Positions 1 through 14,398 of a DNA stretch of 64,000 bases are shown piece by piece. The notes beneath the pieces were generated by a model, which did not search any database, was not told the DNA's origin, and saw only the letters and a program-made list of their open reading frames with translations. How positions within the stretch are numbered: position 1 is the stretch's first letter; each line of letters opens with the position of its first letter. The stretch is from Xestospongia bergquistia (taxonomy: Eukaryota; Porifera; Demospongiae; Haplosclerida; Petrosiidae): assembly GCA_963965975.1 (NCBI GenBank), contig OZ014423.1:3932301-3996300 (forward strand). The letters run 5' to 3'. A program made the translations under genes and the position numbers.

Positions 1-3000
1 CTAACGTCTTTAAGTTAAAGACTTTAGAAGGTTTAGACTATTGAGAGAAGTTTATAAAGTAAACTGCTCAGTCTAAAGAACTTTATGGCACTAACTAAAT
101 AAACAGCTATTAGCAGTTTAGTAAGTTAGTTTGTATTAACGCCCTAAAATCATTAATTTAAAGACTTTAGAAGGTTTAGACTATTGAGAGAAGTTTACAA
201 AGTAAACTGCTCAGTCTAAAGGACTTTATGGCAGTAACTAAATAAACAGCTGTTAGCAGTTTAGTAAGTTAGTTTGCATTAAAGCTCTAAAGTCTTTAAG
301 TTAAAGACTTTAGAAGGTTTAGACTATTGAGAGAAGTTTATAAAGTAAACTGCTCAGTCTAAAAGACTTTATGGCACTAACTAAATAAACAGCTATTAAC
401 AGTTTAGTAAGTTAGTTTGCATTAACGCTCTAAAGTCTTTAAGTTAAAGACTTTAGAAAGGTTTAGACTATTGAGAGAAGTTTATAAAGTAAACTGCTCA
501 GTCTAAAGGACTTCATGGCACGAACTAAATAAACAGCTATTAACAGTTTAGGAGGTTATTTTGCGTTAACGCTCTAATGTCTTTAATTTAAAGACTTTAG
601 AAGGTTTAGACTATTGAGAGAAGTTGATAAAGTAAACTGCTCAGTCTAAAGGACTTTATGGCACTAACTAAATAAACAGCTATTAACAGTTTAGTAAGTT
701 AGTTTGCATTAACGCTCTAAAGTCTTTAAGTTAAAGACTTTAGAAGGTTTAGACTATTGACAGTATTTGATAAAGCAAACAACTCAGTCTAAAGGACTTT
801 ATGGTACTAACTAAACAAACAGTTATTAACAATTTAGTAAGTTAGTTTGCATTAACGCTCTAAAGTCTTTAAGTTAAAGACTTTAGAAGATTTATACTAT
901 TGATAGAAGTTGATAAAGTAAACTGCTCAGTCTAAAGGACTTTATGGCACTAACTAAAGAAACAGCTATTAACAGTTTAGTAAGTTAGTTTGCATTAACG
1001 CTCTAAACTCTTTAAGTTAAACACTTTAGAAGGTTTAGACTATTGAGAGAAGTTTATGAAGTAAACTGCTAAGTCTAAAGGACTATATGGCACTAATTAA
1101 ATAAACAGCTATTAACAGTTTAGTAAGTTAGTTTGCATTAACGCTCTAAAGTCTTTAAGTTAAAGACTTTAGAAGGTTTAGACTATTGAGAGAAGTTTAT
1201 AAAGTAAAGAGCTCAGTCTATAGGACTTTAAGGCACTAACTAAATAAAGAGCTATTAACAGTTTGGTAAGTTTGTTTGCATTAACACTCTAAAGTCTTTA
1301 AGTGAAAGACTTTAGAATGTTTAGACTATTGAGAGAAGTCGATAAAGTAAACTACTCAGTCTAAAGGTCTTTATGGCATTAACTAAATAAACAGTTATTA
1401 ACAGTTTAGTAAGTTAGTTTGCATTAACGCTCTAAAGTCTTTAAGTTAAAGACTTTAGAAGGTTTAGACTATTGAAAGAAGTTTATAAAGTTAACTCCTC
1501 AGTCTAAAGGACTTTATGGCACTAACTAAATAAACAGCTATTAACTGTTTACTAAGTTAGTTTAAATTAACGCTCTAAAGTCTTTAAGTTAAAGACTTTA
1601 GAAGGTTTAGACTATTGAGAGAAGTTTATAAAGTAAACTACTCAGTCTAAAGGACTTTATGGCACTAACTAAATGAACAGTTATTAACAATTTAGAAGTT
1701 TTGTTTGCATTAACGGTATAAAGTCTTTAAGTTAAAGACTTGAGAAGGTTTAGAGTATTGAGAGAAGTTTATAAAGTAAACTGCTCAGTCTAAAGGACTT
1801 TATGGCACTAACTAAATAAACAGCAATTAACAGTTTAGTAAGTTAGTTTGCATTAACGCTCTAAAGTCTTTAAGTTAAAGACTTTAGAAGGTTTAGACTA
1901 TTGAGAGAAGTTTATAAAGTAAAGAGCTCAGTCTATAGGACTTTAAGGCACTAACTAAATAAAGAGCTATTAACAGTTTGGTAAGTTTGTTTGCATTAAC
2001 ACTCTAAAGTCTTTAAGTGAAAGACTTTAGAAGGTTTAGACTATTGAGAGAAGTCGATAAAGTAAACTACTCAGTCTAAAGGTCTTTATGGCATTAACTA
2101 AATAAACAGTTATTAACAGTTTAGTAAGTTAGTTTGCATTAACGCTCTAAAGTCTTTAAGTTAAAGACTTTAGAAGGTTTAGACTATTGAAAGAAGTTTA
2201 TAAAGTTAACTCCTCAGTCTAAAGGACTTTATGGCACTAACTAAATAAACAGCTATTAACTGTTTACTAAGTTAGTTTAAATTAACGCTCTAAAGTCTTT
2301 AAGTTAAAGACTTTAGAAGGTTTAGACTATTGAGAGAAGTTTATAAAGTAAACTACTCAGTCTAAAGGACTTTATGGCACTAACTAAATAAACAGTTATT
2401 AACAATTTAGAAGTTTTGTTTGCATTAACGGTATAAAGTCTTTAAGTTAAAGACTTGAGAAGGTTTAGAGTATTGAGAGAAGTTTATAAAGTAAACTGCT
2501 CAGTCTAAAGGACTTTATGGCACTAACTAAATAAACAGCTATTAACAGTTTAGTAAGTTAGTTTGCATTAACGCTCTAAAGTCTTTAAGTTAAAGACATT
2601 AGAAGGATTAGACTATTGAGAGAAGTTTATAAAGTAAACTGCTCAGTCTAAAGGACTTTATGGCACTAACTAAATAAACAGCTATTAACAGTTTAGTAAG
2701 TTAGTTTGCATTAACGCTCTAAAGTCTTTAAGTTAAAGACTTTAGAAGGTTTAGACTATTGAGAGAAGTTTATAATATAAACTGCTCAGTCAAAAGGACT
2801 TTATGGCACTAACTAAATTAACAGCTATTAACAGTTTAGTAAGTTTGTTTGCATTAACGCCCTCTAAATTCTTTAAGTTAAAGACTTTACAAGTTTTAGA
2901 CTATTTAAAGAAGTTTATAAAGTAAACTGCTCAGTCTAAAGGACTTTATGGCTCTAAATATATAAACAGTTATTAATAGTTTAGTAAGTTAGTTTGCATT

Positions 3001-6000
3001 AACGCTCTAAAGTCTTTAAGTTAAAGTCTTTAGAAGGTTTAGACTATTCAGAGAAGTTGATAAAGTAAACTGCTCAGTCTAAAGGACTTTATGGCACTAA
3101 CTAAATAAACAGCTATTAACAGTTTAGTAAGTTAGTTTGCATTAACGCTCTAAAGTCTTTAAGTTAAACACTTTAGAAGGTTTAGACTATTGAGAGTATT
3201 TGATAAAGCAAACAACTCAGTCTAAAGGACTTTATGGTACTAACTAAACAAACAGTTATTAACAATTTAGTAAGTTAGTTTGCATTAACGCTCTAAAGTC
3301 TTTAAGTTAAAGACTTTAGAAGGTTTAGACTATTGATAGAAGTTGATAAAGTAAACTGCTCAGTCTAAAGGACTTTATGGCACTAACTAAATAAACAGCT
3401 ATTAACAGTTTAGCAAGTTAGTTCGCATTAACGCTCTAAAGTCTTTAAGTTAAACACTTTAGAAGGTTTAGACTATTAAGAGAAGTTTATAAAGTAAACT
3501 GCTAAGTCTAAAGGACTTTATGGCACTAATTAAATAAACAGCTATTAACAGTTTAGTAAGTTAGTTTGTATTAACGCTCTAAAGTCTTTAAGTTAAAGAC
3601 TTTAAAAGGTTTAGACTATTGAGAGAAGTTTATAAAGTAAAGAGCTCAGTCTAAAGGACTTTAAGGCACTAACTAAATAAAGAGCTATTAACAGTTTGGT
3701 AAGTTAGTTTGCATTAACACTCTAAAGTCTTTAAGTAAAAGACATTAGAAGGTTTAGACTATTGAGAGAGGTCGATAAAGTAAACTACTCAGTCTAAAGG
3801 TCTTTATGGCATTAAGTAAATAAACAGTTATTAACAGTTTAGTAAGTTATTTTGCATTAACGCTCTAAAGTCTTTAAGTTAAAGACTTTAGAAGTTTTAG
3901 ACTATTGAAAGAAGTTTATAAAGTAAACTGCTCAGTCTAAAGGACTTTATGGCACTAACTAAATAAACAGCTATTAACTGTTTACTAAGTTAGTTTAAAT
4001 TAACGCTCTAAAGTCTTTAAGTTAAAGACTTTAGAAGGTTTAGACTATTGAGAGAAGTTTATAAAGTAAACTACTCAGTCTAAAGGACTTTATGGCACTA
4101 ACTAAATAAACAGTTATTAACAATTTAGTAGTTTTGTTTGCATTAACGGTCTAAAGTCTTTAAGTTAAAGACTTGAGAAGGTTTAGAGTATTGAGAGAAG
4201 TTTATAAAGTAAACTGCTCAGTCTAAAGGACTTTATGGCACTAACTAAATAAACAGCTATTAGCAGTTTAGTAAGTTAGTTTGTATTAACGCCCTAAAGT
4301 CTTCAAGTTAAAGACTTTAGAACGTTTAGACTATTGAGAGAGGTTTATAATGTAAAATGCTCAGTCTAAAGGACTTTATGGCACTAACTAAATAAAGAGC
4401 TATTAGCAATTTAGTAAGTTAGTTTGCATTAAGGCTCAAAAGTCTTTAAGTTAAAGACTTTAGAAGGTCTAGACTATTGAGAGAAGTTTATAAAGTAAAC
4501 TGCTCAGTCTAAAGGACTTTATGGCACTAACTAAATAAACAGCTGTTGGCAGTTTAGTAAGTAAGTTTGCAGTAAAGCTCTGAAGTCTTTAAGTTAAAGA
4601 CTTTAGAAGGTTCAGACTATTGAGAGAAGTTTATAAAGTAAACTGCTCAGTCTAAAGGACTTTATGGCACTAACTAAATAAACAGCTATTAACAGTTTAG
4701 TAAGTTAGTTTGCATTAACGCACTAAAGTCTTTAAGTTAAAGACATTAGAAGGATTAGACTATTGAGAGAAGTTTATAAAGTAAACTGCTCAGTCTAAAG
4801 GACTTTATGGCACTAACTAAATAAACAGCTATTAACAGTTTAGTAAGTTAGTTTGCATTAACGCTCTAAAGTCTTTAAGTTAAAGACTTTAGAAGGTTTA
4901 GACTATTGAGAGAAGTTTATAATATAAACTGCTCAGTCAAAAGGACTTTATGGCACTAACTAAATTAACAGCTATTAACAGTTTAGTAAGTTTGTTTCCA
5001 TTAACGCCCTCTAAATTCTTTAAGTTAAAGACTTTACAAGTTTTAGACTATATAAAGAGTTTATAAAGTAAACTGCTCAGTCTAAAGGACTTTATGGCTC
5101 TAAATATATAAACAGTTATTAATAGTTTAGTAAGTTAGTTTGCATTAACGCTCTAAAGTCTTTAAGTTAAAGTCTTTAGAAGGTTTAGACTATTCAGAGA
5201 AGTTGATAAAGTAAACTGCTCAGTCTAAAGGACTTTATGGCACTAACTAAATAAACAGCTATTAACAGTTTAGTAAGTTAGTTTGCATTAACGCTCTAAA
5301 GTCTTTAAGTTAAAGACTTTAGAACATTTAGACTATTGAGAGAAGTTTATAAAGTAATCTGCTCAGTCTAAAGGACTTTATGGCACTAACTAAATAAACA
5401 GCTATTAACAGTTTAGTACGTTAGTTTGCGTTAACGCTTTAAAGTCTTTAAGTAAAAGACTTTAGTCAGCTTAGACTATTGAGAGAAGTTTATAAAGTAA
5501 CCTGCTAAGTCTAAAGGACTTTATGGCACTAACTAAATAAACAGCAGTTAGCAGTGTAGTAAGTAAGTTTGCAGTAAAGCTCTAAAGTCTTTAAGTTAAA
5601 GACTTTAGAAGGTTTAGACTATTGAGACAAGTTGATAAAGTAAACTGCTCAGTCTAAAGGACTTTATGGCACTAACTAAATAAACAGCTATTAACAGTTT
5701 AGTAAGTTAGTTTGCATTAACGCTCTAAAGTCTTTAAGTTAAAGACATTAGAAGGATTAGACTATTGAGAGAAGTTTATAAAGTAAACTGCTCAGTCTAA
5801 AGGACTTTATGGCACTAACTAAATAAACAGCTATTAACAGTTTAGTAAGTTAGTTTGCATTAACGCTCTAAAGTCTTTAAGTTAAAGACTTTAGAAGGTT
5901 TAGACTATTGAGAGAAGTTTGTAATATAAACTGCTCAGTCAAAAGGACTTTATGGCACTAACTAAATTAACAGCTATTAACAGTTTAGTAAGTTTTTTTG

Positions 6001-9000
6001 CATTAACGCCCTCTAAATTCTTTAAGTTAAAGACTTTACAAGTTTTAGACTATTTAAAGAAGTTTATAAAGTAAACTGCTCAGTCTAAAGGACTTTATGG
6101 CTCTAAATATATAAACAGTTATTAATAGTTTAGTAAGTTAGTTTGCATTAACGCTCTAAAGTCTTTAAGTTAAAGTCTTTCGAAGGTTTAGACTATTCAG
6201 AGAAGTTGATAAAGTAAACTGCTCAGTCTAAAGGACTTTATGGCACTAACTAAATAAACAGCTATTAACAGTTTAGTAAGTTAGTTTGCATTAACGCTCT
6301 AAAGTCTTTAAGTTAAAGACTTTAGATGGTTTAGACTATTGAGAGAAGTTTATAAAGTAATCTGCTCAGTCTAAAGGACTTTATGGCACTAACTAAATAA
6401 ACAGCTATTAACAGTTTAGTACGTTAGTTTGCGTTAACGCTTTAAAGTCTTTAAGTAAAAGACTTTAGTCAGCTTAGACTATTGAGAGAAGTTTATAAAG
6501 TAAACTGCTAAGTCTAAAGGACTTTATGGCACTAACTAAATCAACAGCTATTAACAGTTTAGTAAGTTTGTTTGCATTAACGCTCTAAATTCTTTAAGTT
6601 AAACACTTTAGAAGGCTTAAACTATTTAAAGAATTTTAGAAAGGAAACTGCTCAGTCTAAAGGACTTTATGTCATTAAATAAATAAAGAGTTATTAATAG
6701 TTTAGTAAGTTAGTTTGCATGAACGCTCTAATGTCTTTAAGTTAAAGACTTTAGAAGGCTTAGACTATTGAGAGAAGTTGATAAAGTAAACTGCTCAGTC
6801 TAAAGTGCTTTATGGCACTAACTAAATAAACAAGTATTAACAGTTTAGTAAGTTACTTTGCATTAACGCTCTGAAGTCTTTAAGTTAAAGACTTTAGAAG
6901 GTTTAGACTATTGAGTGAAGTTTATAAAGTATACTGCTCAGTCTAAAGGACTTTATGGCACTAACTAACTAAACAGCTATTAACAGTTTAGTAAGTTAGC
7001 TTGCATTAACTCAGTCTAAAGGACTTAACGGGACTAACTAAGCCAACTTTTATTAACAGTTTAGTAACTTTGTTTGCATGATTCTCCAAAGTCTTTAAGT
7101 TAAAGACTTTAGAAAGTTTAGACTTTTGAGTGAATTTTATAAAGTAAACTGCTCAGTCTAAACGACCTTATGGCTCTAACTAAATAAACTGCTATTAACA
7201 GTTCAGTAAGTTAGTTTGCATTAACGATCGAAAGTCTTTAAGTTAAAAACTTTAGAAAGTTTAGACTATTGAAAGAAGTTTTTAAAGTAAACTGATCTGT
7301 CTAAAGGACTTTATCGCACTAAGTAAATAAACAGCTATTAACGGTTTAGTAAGTAATTTTGAATTAACGATCTAAAGTCTTTAAGTTGAAGACTTTAGAA
7401 GGTTTAGACTGTTTAGTGAAGTGTATAGAGTAAACTGCTCAGCCTAAAGGACTTAATGGGACTAACTAAAAAAACTGCTGCTAACAGCTTAGTAAGTTAT
7501 TTTGCATTGACGCTCCAAAGTCTTTAAGTTAAAGACTTTATAAGGTTTAGATTATTGACTGAATTTTATAAAGTAAAACGCTCAGTATAAAGGTCTTTTT
7601 GGCACTAACTAAATAAACAGCTATTAACAGTTTAGTAAGTTCGTTTGCATTAACGCTCTAAAGTCTTAAAGTTAAAGACTTTAGAAGGTTTAGACTATTG
7701 AGAGAAGTTTATAATATAAACTGCTCAGTCAAAAGGACTTTATGGCACTAACTATATTAACAGCTATTAACAGTTTAGTAAGTTTGTTTGCATTAACGCC
7801 CTCTAAATTCTTTAAGTTAAAGACTTTACAAGCTTTAGACTATTTAAAGAAGTTTATAAAGTAAACTGCTCAGTCTAAAGGACTTTATGGCTCTAAATAT
7901 ATAAACAGTTATTAATAGTTTAGTAAGTTTGTTTGCATTAACGCTCTAAAGTCTTTAAGTTAAAGTCTTTAGAATGTTTAGACTATTCAGAGAAGTTGAT
8001 AAAGTAAACTGCTCAGTCTAAAGGACTTTATGGCACTAACTAAATAAACAGCTATTAACAGTTTAGTACGTTAGTTTGCATTAACGCTCTAAAGTCTTTA
8101 AGTAAAAGACTTTAGTCAGCTTAGACTATTGAGAGAAGTTTATAAAGTAAACTGCTAAGTCTAAAGGACTTTATGGCACTAACTAAATAAACAGCTATTA
8201 ACAGTTTAGTAAGTTTGTTTGCATTAACGCTCTAAATTCTTTAAGTTAAAAACTTTAGAAGGCTTAAACTATTTAAAGAATTTTAGAAAGGAAACTGCTC
8301 AGTCTAAAGGACTTTATGGCATTAAATAAATAAAGAGTTATTAATAGTTTAGTAAGTTAGTTTGCATGAACGCTCTAATGTCTTTAAGTTAAAGACTTTA
8401 GAAGGTTTAGACTATTGAGAGAAGTTGATAAAGTAAACTGCTCAGTCTAAAGTACTTTATGGGACTAACTAAATAAACAAGTATTAACAGTTTAGTAAGT
8501 TACTTTGCATTAACGCTCTGAAGTCTTTAAGTTAAAGACTTTAGAAGGTTTGGACTATTGAGTGAAGTTTATAAAGTAAACTACTCAGTCTAAAGGACTT
8601 TATGGCACTAGCTAACTAAACAGCTATTAACAGTTTAGTAAGTTAGCTTGCATTAACTCAGTCTAAAGGACTTAACGGGACTAACTAAGCCAACTTTTAT
8701 TAACAGTTTAGTAACTTTGTTTGCATGATTCTCCAAAGTCTTTAAGTTAAAGACTTTAGAAAGTTTAGACTTTTGAGTGAATTTTATAAAGTAAACTGCT
8801 CAGTCTAAACGACCTTATGGCTCTAACTAAATAAACTGCTATTAACAGTTCAGTAAGTTAGTTTGCACTAACGATCGAAAGTCTTTAAGTTAAAAACTTT
8901 AGAAAGTTCAGACTATTGAAAGAAGTTTTTAAAGTAAACTGCTCTGTCTAAAGGACTTTATCGCACTAAGTAAATACACAGCTATTAACGGTTTAGTAAG

Positions 9001-12000
9001 TAAGTTTGAATTAACGCTCTAAAGTCTTTAATTCAAAGACTTTAGAATGTTTACACTATTGAGTGAAGTTTATAAAGTAAACTGCTCAGTCTAAAGGACT
9101 TTATGGCACTAACTAAATAAACAGCTATTAACAGTTTAGTAAGTTAGTTTGCATTAACGCTCTAAAGTCTTTAAGTTAAAGACTTTAGAAGGTTTAGACT
9201 ATTGAGAGAAGTTTATAATATAAACTGCTCAGTCAAAAGGACTTTATGACACTAACTAAATTAACAGCTATTAACAGTTTAGTAAGTTTGTTTGCATTAA
9301 CGCCCTCTAAATTCTTTAAGTTAAAGACTTTACATGTTTTAGACTATTTAAAGAAGTTTATAAAGTAAACTGCTCAGTCTAAAGGACTTTATGGCTCTAA
9401 ATATATAAACAGTTATTAATAGTTTAGTAAGTTAGTTTGCATTAACGCTCTAAAGTCTTTAAGTTAAAGTCTTTAGAAGGTTTAGACTATTCAGAGAAGT
9501 TGATAAAGTAAACTGCTCAGTCTAAAGGACTTTATGGCACTAAATAAATAAACAGCTATTAACAGTTTAGTAAGTTTGTTTGCATTAACGCTCTAAAGTC
9601 TTTAAGTTAAAGACTTTAGAAGGTTTAGACTATTGAGAGAAGTTTATAAAGTAATCTGCTCAGTCTAAAGGACTTTATGGCACTAACTAAGTAAACAGCT
9701 ATTAACAGTTTAGTACGTTAGTTTGCGTTAACGCTTTAAAGTCTTTAAGTAAAAGACTTTAGTCAGCTTAGACTATTGAGAGAAGTTTATAAAGTAAACT
9801 GCTAAGTCTAAAGGACTTTATGGCACTAACTAAATCAACAGCTATTAACAGTTTAGTAAGTTTGTTTGCATTAACGCTCTAAATTCTTTAAGTTAAACAC
9901 TTTAGAAGGCTTAAACTATTTAAAGAATTTTAGAAAGGAAACTGCTCAGTCTAAAGGACTTTATGTCATTAAATAAATAAAGAGTTATTAATAGTTTAGT
10001 AAGTTAGTTTGCATGAACGCTCTAATGTCTTTAAGTTAAAGACTTTATAAGGTTTAGACTATTGAGAGAAGTTGATAAAGTAAACTGCTCAGTCTAAAGT
10101 ACTTTATGGCACTAACTAAATAAACAAGTATTAACAGTTTAGTAAGTTACTTTGCATTAACGCTCTGAAGTCTTTAAGTTAAAGACTTTAGAAGGTTTAG
10201 ACTATTGAGTGAAGTTTATAAAGTAAACTGCTCAGTCTAAAGGACTTTATGGCACTAACTAACTAAACAGCTATTAACAGTTTAGTAAGTTAGCTTGCAT
10301 TAACTCAGTCTAAAGGACTTAATGGGACTAACTAAGCCAACTTTTATTAACAGTTTAGTAACTATTGAGTGAATTTTATAAAGTAAACTGCTCAATATAA
10401 AGGTCTTTATGACACTAACTAAGTAAACTGCTATTAACAGTTTAGTAAGTTAGTTTGCATTAACGCTCTAAAGTCTTTAAGTTAGCTTGCATTAACTCAG
10501 TCTAAAGGACTTAATTTTATAAAGTAAACTGCTCAATATAAAGGTCTTTATGACACTAACTAAGTAAACTGCTATTAACAGTTTAGTAAGTTAGTTTGCA
10601 TTAACGCTCTAAAGTCTTTAAGTTAGCTTGCATTAACTCAGTCTAAAGGACTTAATGGGACTAACTAAGCCAACTTTTATTAACAGTTTAGTAACTTTGT
10701 TTGCATGATTCTCCAAAGTCTTTAAGTTAAAGACTTTAGAAAGTTTAGACTTTTGAGTGAATTTTATAAAGTAAACTGCTCAGTCTAAACGACCTTATGG
10801 CTCTAACTAAATAAACTGCTATTAACAGTTCAGTAAGTTAGTTTGCATTAACGATCGAAAGTCTTTAAGTTAAAAACTTTAGAAAGTTTAGACTATTTAA
10901 AGAAGTTTTTAAAGTAAACTGCTCTGTCTAAAGGACTTAATGGGGCTAACTAAAAAGAAGCTTATGGCTCTAACTAAATAAACAGCTATTACAACTTCAG
11001 TAAGTTCGTTTGCATTAACGCTCTAAAGTCTTTAAGTTAAAGACTTTAGAAAGTTTAGACTATTGAGTGATTTTTATAAAGTAAACTGCTCACTCTAAAC
11101 GACTTTATGGCACTAAATAAATAAACAGCTATTAACAGTTTAGTAAGCTAATTTGCATTAACGCTCTAAAGTCTTTAAGTTAAAAACTTTAGAAGGTTTA
11201 GACTATTGAGTGAATTTTATAAAGTAAACTGCTCAATATAAAGGTCTTTATGACACTAACTAAGTAAACTGCTATTAACAGTTTAGTAAGTTAGTTTGCA
11301 TTAACGCTCTAAAGTCTTTAAGTTAAAGACTTTAGAAGGTTTAGACAATTGAGTGAAGATTATAAAGTAAACTGCTCAGTCTAAAGGAATTTATGGCAAT
11401 AACTAAATAAGCTTCTATTAACAGTTTAGTAAGTTAGTTTGCATTAACACTCTAAAGTCTTTAAGTTAAAGACTTTAAAAGGTTTAGACTATTGAGTGAA
11501 GTGTATAAAGTAAGGTGCTCAATTTAAAGGACTGAATAGGACTAACTAAAGAAACTGCTACTAACAGTTTAGTAAGTTTTTTTGCATTAACACTCTAAAG
11601 TCTTTAAGTTGAAGTCTTTAGAAGTTTTAAGTATTTATTGATGTTGATAGAGTAAACTGCACAGTCTAAGGGACTTTATGGCACTAATTAAATAAACAGC
11701 TATTAAAAGTTTAGTAAGTTTTTTTGCATTAACGCTGTAAAGTCTTTAAGTTAAAGACTTTAGAAAGTTTAGACTATTGAGTGAATTTTAGAAAGTAAAC
11801 TGCTCAGTCTAAAGGACTTAATGGGACTAACTGAACAAACTGCTACTAACAGTTTAGTAAGTGTTTTTGCGTTAACACTCTAAAGTCTTTAAGTTAAACA
11901 CTTCATAAGGTTTTGGCTATTGACTGAAGTTTATAATGTAAAATGTTCACTATAAAGGTCTTTATGGCACTAACTAAATAAACAGCTATTAACAGTTTAG

Positions 12001-13103
12001 TAAGTTGGTTTGCATTAACGCTCTAATGTCTTTAAGTTAAAGACTTTAGAATGTTTAGACTATTCAGTGAAGTTTATAAAGTAAACTGCTCGGTATAAAG
12101 GTCTTTATGGCACTAACTAAATAAACAGCTATTAAATGTTTAGCAAGTTTGTTTGCATTAACGGTCTAAAGTCTTTAAGTTAAAGACTTTAGAAGGTTTA
12201 GACTATTGAGAGAACTTTATAAAGAAAACTGCTCAGTCTTAAGTACTTAATGGGACTAACTAAATAAACTGCTACTAACATTTTAGTAAGTTGGTTTACA
12301 TTAACTGTCGAAAGTCTTTAATTGAAAGACTTTAAAGGTTTAGACTATTGAGTGAATTATATAAAGTAATTTGCTAAGTCTAACGGACTTAGTGCAACTA
12401 ACTAAATAACCTGCAATTAACAGTTTAGTAAGGTGGCTTGCATTAAGGGTCTAAAGTCTTTAATTTAAAGACTTTAGAAGGTTTAGACTATTCAGTGATT
12501 TTTATGAAGTAAATTGCTCCGTCGAAAGGACTAATAGGACTAACTCATCAAGCTGCTACTAACAGTTTAGTAAGTTGGTTAGCATTAACGCTCTAAAGTC
12601 TTTAATTTAAAGACTTTAGAAGGTTTAGACTATTGAGGGAATTTTATAAAGTAAACTGTTCATTCTAAAGGACTTAATGGCACTAAATAAATAAACTGCA
12701 ATGAACAGTTTAGTAAATTGGTTTGCATTAACGCTCTAAAGCTTTTAATTTAAAGACTTTAGAAGGTGTAGACTATTGAGTGAAGTTTATAAAGTAAACT
12801 GCTAGTTCTAAAGGTGTTAATGGACTAACTCAACAAGCTGCTACTAACAGTTCAGTAAGTTGGTTTGTATTAACGCTCTAAAGTCTTTAATTTAAAGACT
12901 TTAGAATGTTTACACTATTGAGTGAAGTTTATAAAGTAAACTGCTCAGTCCAAAGGACTTAATGGGACTAACTAAATAATCTGCAATTAACAGTTTAGTA
13001 AGTTTGTTTGCATTAACGCTCTAAAGTCTTTAATTTAAAACTTTATAAGGTTTAGACAATTGAGTGAAATTTATAAAGTAAACTGCTCAGTCTAAAGGAC
13101 TTA
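1..13103 (+). repeat. 143-bp satellite array (about 91 monomers)
   Basis: Head-to-tail monomers recur every 143 bp; for example, the same AAGAC step falls at 18, 161, 304 and 447. Each monomer holds three dyads: the perfect palindrome AAAGTCTTTAA-G-TTAAAGACTTT; an imperfect one running from TTTAGACT to AGTCTAAA with AGTTTA/TAAACT inside; and an imperfect one from CTAACTAAATAAAC to GTTTAGTAAGTTAG. Monomers near 1-6 kb are very similar to each other. Those from 11.5 to 13.1 kb are diverged and mostly carry AATTTAAAG in place of AAGTTAAAG. Higher-order periods of about 715 bp and 1647 bp are visible. No coding potential is seen, and the short frames inside are chance. Confidence 0.97.
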
Positions 13104-14398
13104 AGAGTCGAAAATCAATGGATGGACAAATCTATTTTCAGACACTTTTTCTTCTAAAAATTTGAAGATAGCTTATTGCTTCCGTACAATGTGGCTCTTG
13201 GTTATGCTCAATGAATACACTTCCCTTGCACAGTTTCCTAACTAAACTCTGTGTTGTGAACGAGCTCCGTTTTTGGTGCTTTTACAGACTTGAATGTATT
13301 CGCGGGCACGTGGTATGATTTGGCGGAGAACACAACCTCAAGTCTAAACGTTAGCTAGGATTTTTCTGTCAGTTTCTGAGTCTTTCTCTTTCTATCAACT
13401 AAATCTACCTCAAGTTAAACCTTAGGCAGGACTCTCTTGTATTAACTATCGTGGAAAGAATCAAACATGGTAATTTGTGATAATGTATAGATGTCAATGT
13501 GGAAGACTTGATGGCTTGAGCTATGTCTTTGTAATACCTTAGTCAACCCTGGCCATTTTAGTGATTAGTAAATATGTCTGTAATAACAGAGTCAGTTCAC
13601 ATTTTAATAATAAGAGTGTTGTACTAAGGCTTAATAGCTGCTTGACTTTATGACTAACTTTACTGTAAGTAGGTAAACATGTGATAGATATTTGATTTAT
13701 AATAATCTGAGTGAAATAAATTTTTAAATGATAATCAATTAACTATATGACAATATTATTGTTTTTAATACCTTTGAGAAAAAAGATAAAGTCATCACAT
13801 AAACTAAAATATGTCATAGACCATCTATTATACTATAGGTATGATGTCATAGTCACAAAAATAGGAGGAAGGGTAGGCAGATAACATGTTAAAGTCACTA
13901 GTCATTATTTTGATAGAGAAATGAGTTCTAATGAGTTGCTTATTCAAAATTCATGATATGATCAAAGGCTCTAAATAATTGCAGTATATAGTTATATCAC
14001 ATGTAGTCATTGGTGCAATGTATAGTCTTTGTTATGAAGTAGAGAAGAGATGTATACCTTCAAGCATACTAGTAGACATATCTGCCTTACTTATTTGTTT
14101 TCATCTGGTCTTATTGAATCTTCAGAATGCAATAGTCCACTACAATGAGCTAGAGTCTTTCTATGTTTTATACATAACTAGGAGTCTCTCTACAAAGCTA
14201 TGACAATTAGTATAAGATTGTGAAAAACCTTTGTACAAATGACTTATTGCAAACCATAAAGTTTATGTGCTTAATTGGGTGCTGAGACAATTAATTGTTT
14301 GAAAACATGCAAGTCCTTTTTTAAGTGCCCCTGACATGAGTCTATTTTTCTTTGTTTATATATGATTTATTATGTTATAGTTACATCTTCTTTAATAG
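13104..14398 (+). other. 5' non-coding part of the pogo element
   Basis: 1.3 kb between the left terminus and the first recognisable transposase codons. It is AT-rich with no domain I can identify. A 74-codon frame at 13979-14203 has no recognisable motif and is probably chance. Upstream exon(s) supplying the transposase start could lie here, since the first exon read below has no in-frame ATG before its helix-turn-helix. Confidence 0.5.

Noticed and set aside
1..13103. CRISPR-like array
   Set aside because: Whole monomers repeat without unique spacers and the surroundings are eukaryotic transposons; this is a satellite.
1..13103. CENP-B box in the satellite
   Set aside because: I saw no TTCG...CGGG-type motif in the monomers I read; the pogo insertion alone does not imply CENP-B binding.
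13979..14203. 74-codon frame in the pogo 5' region as a gene
   Set aside because: No motif, no clear splice or transposase context; length is within chance for this base composition.
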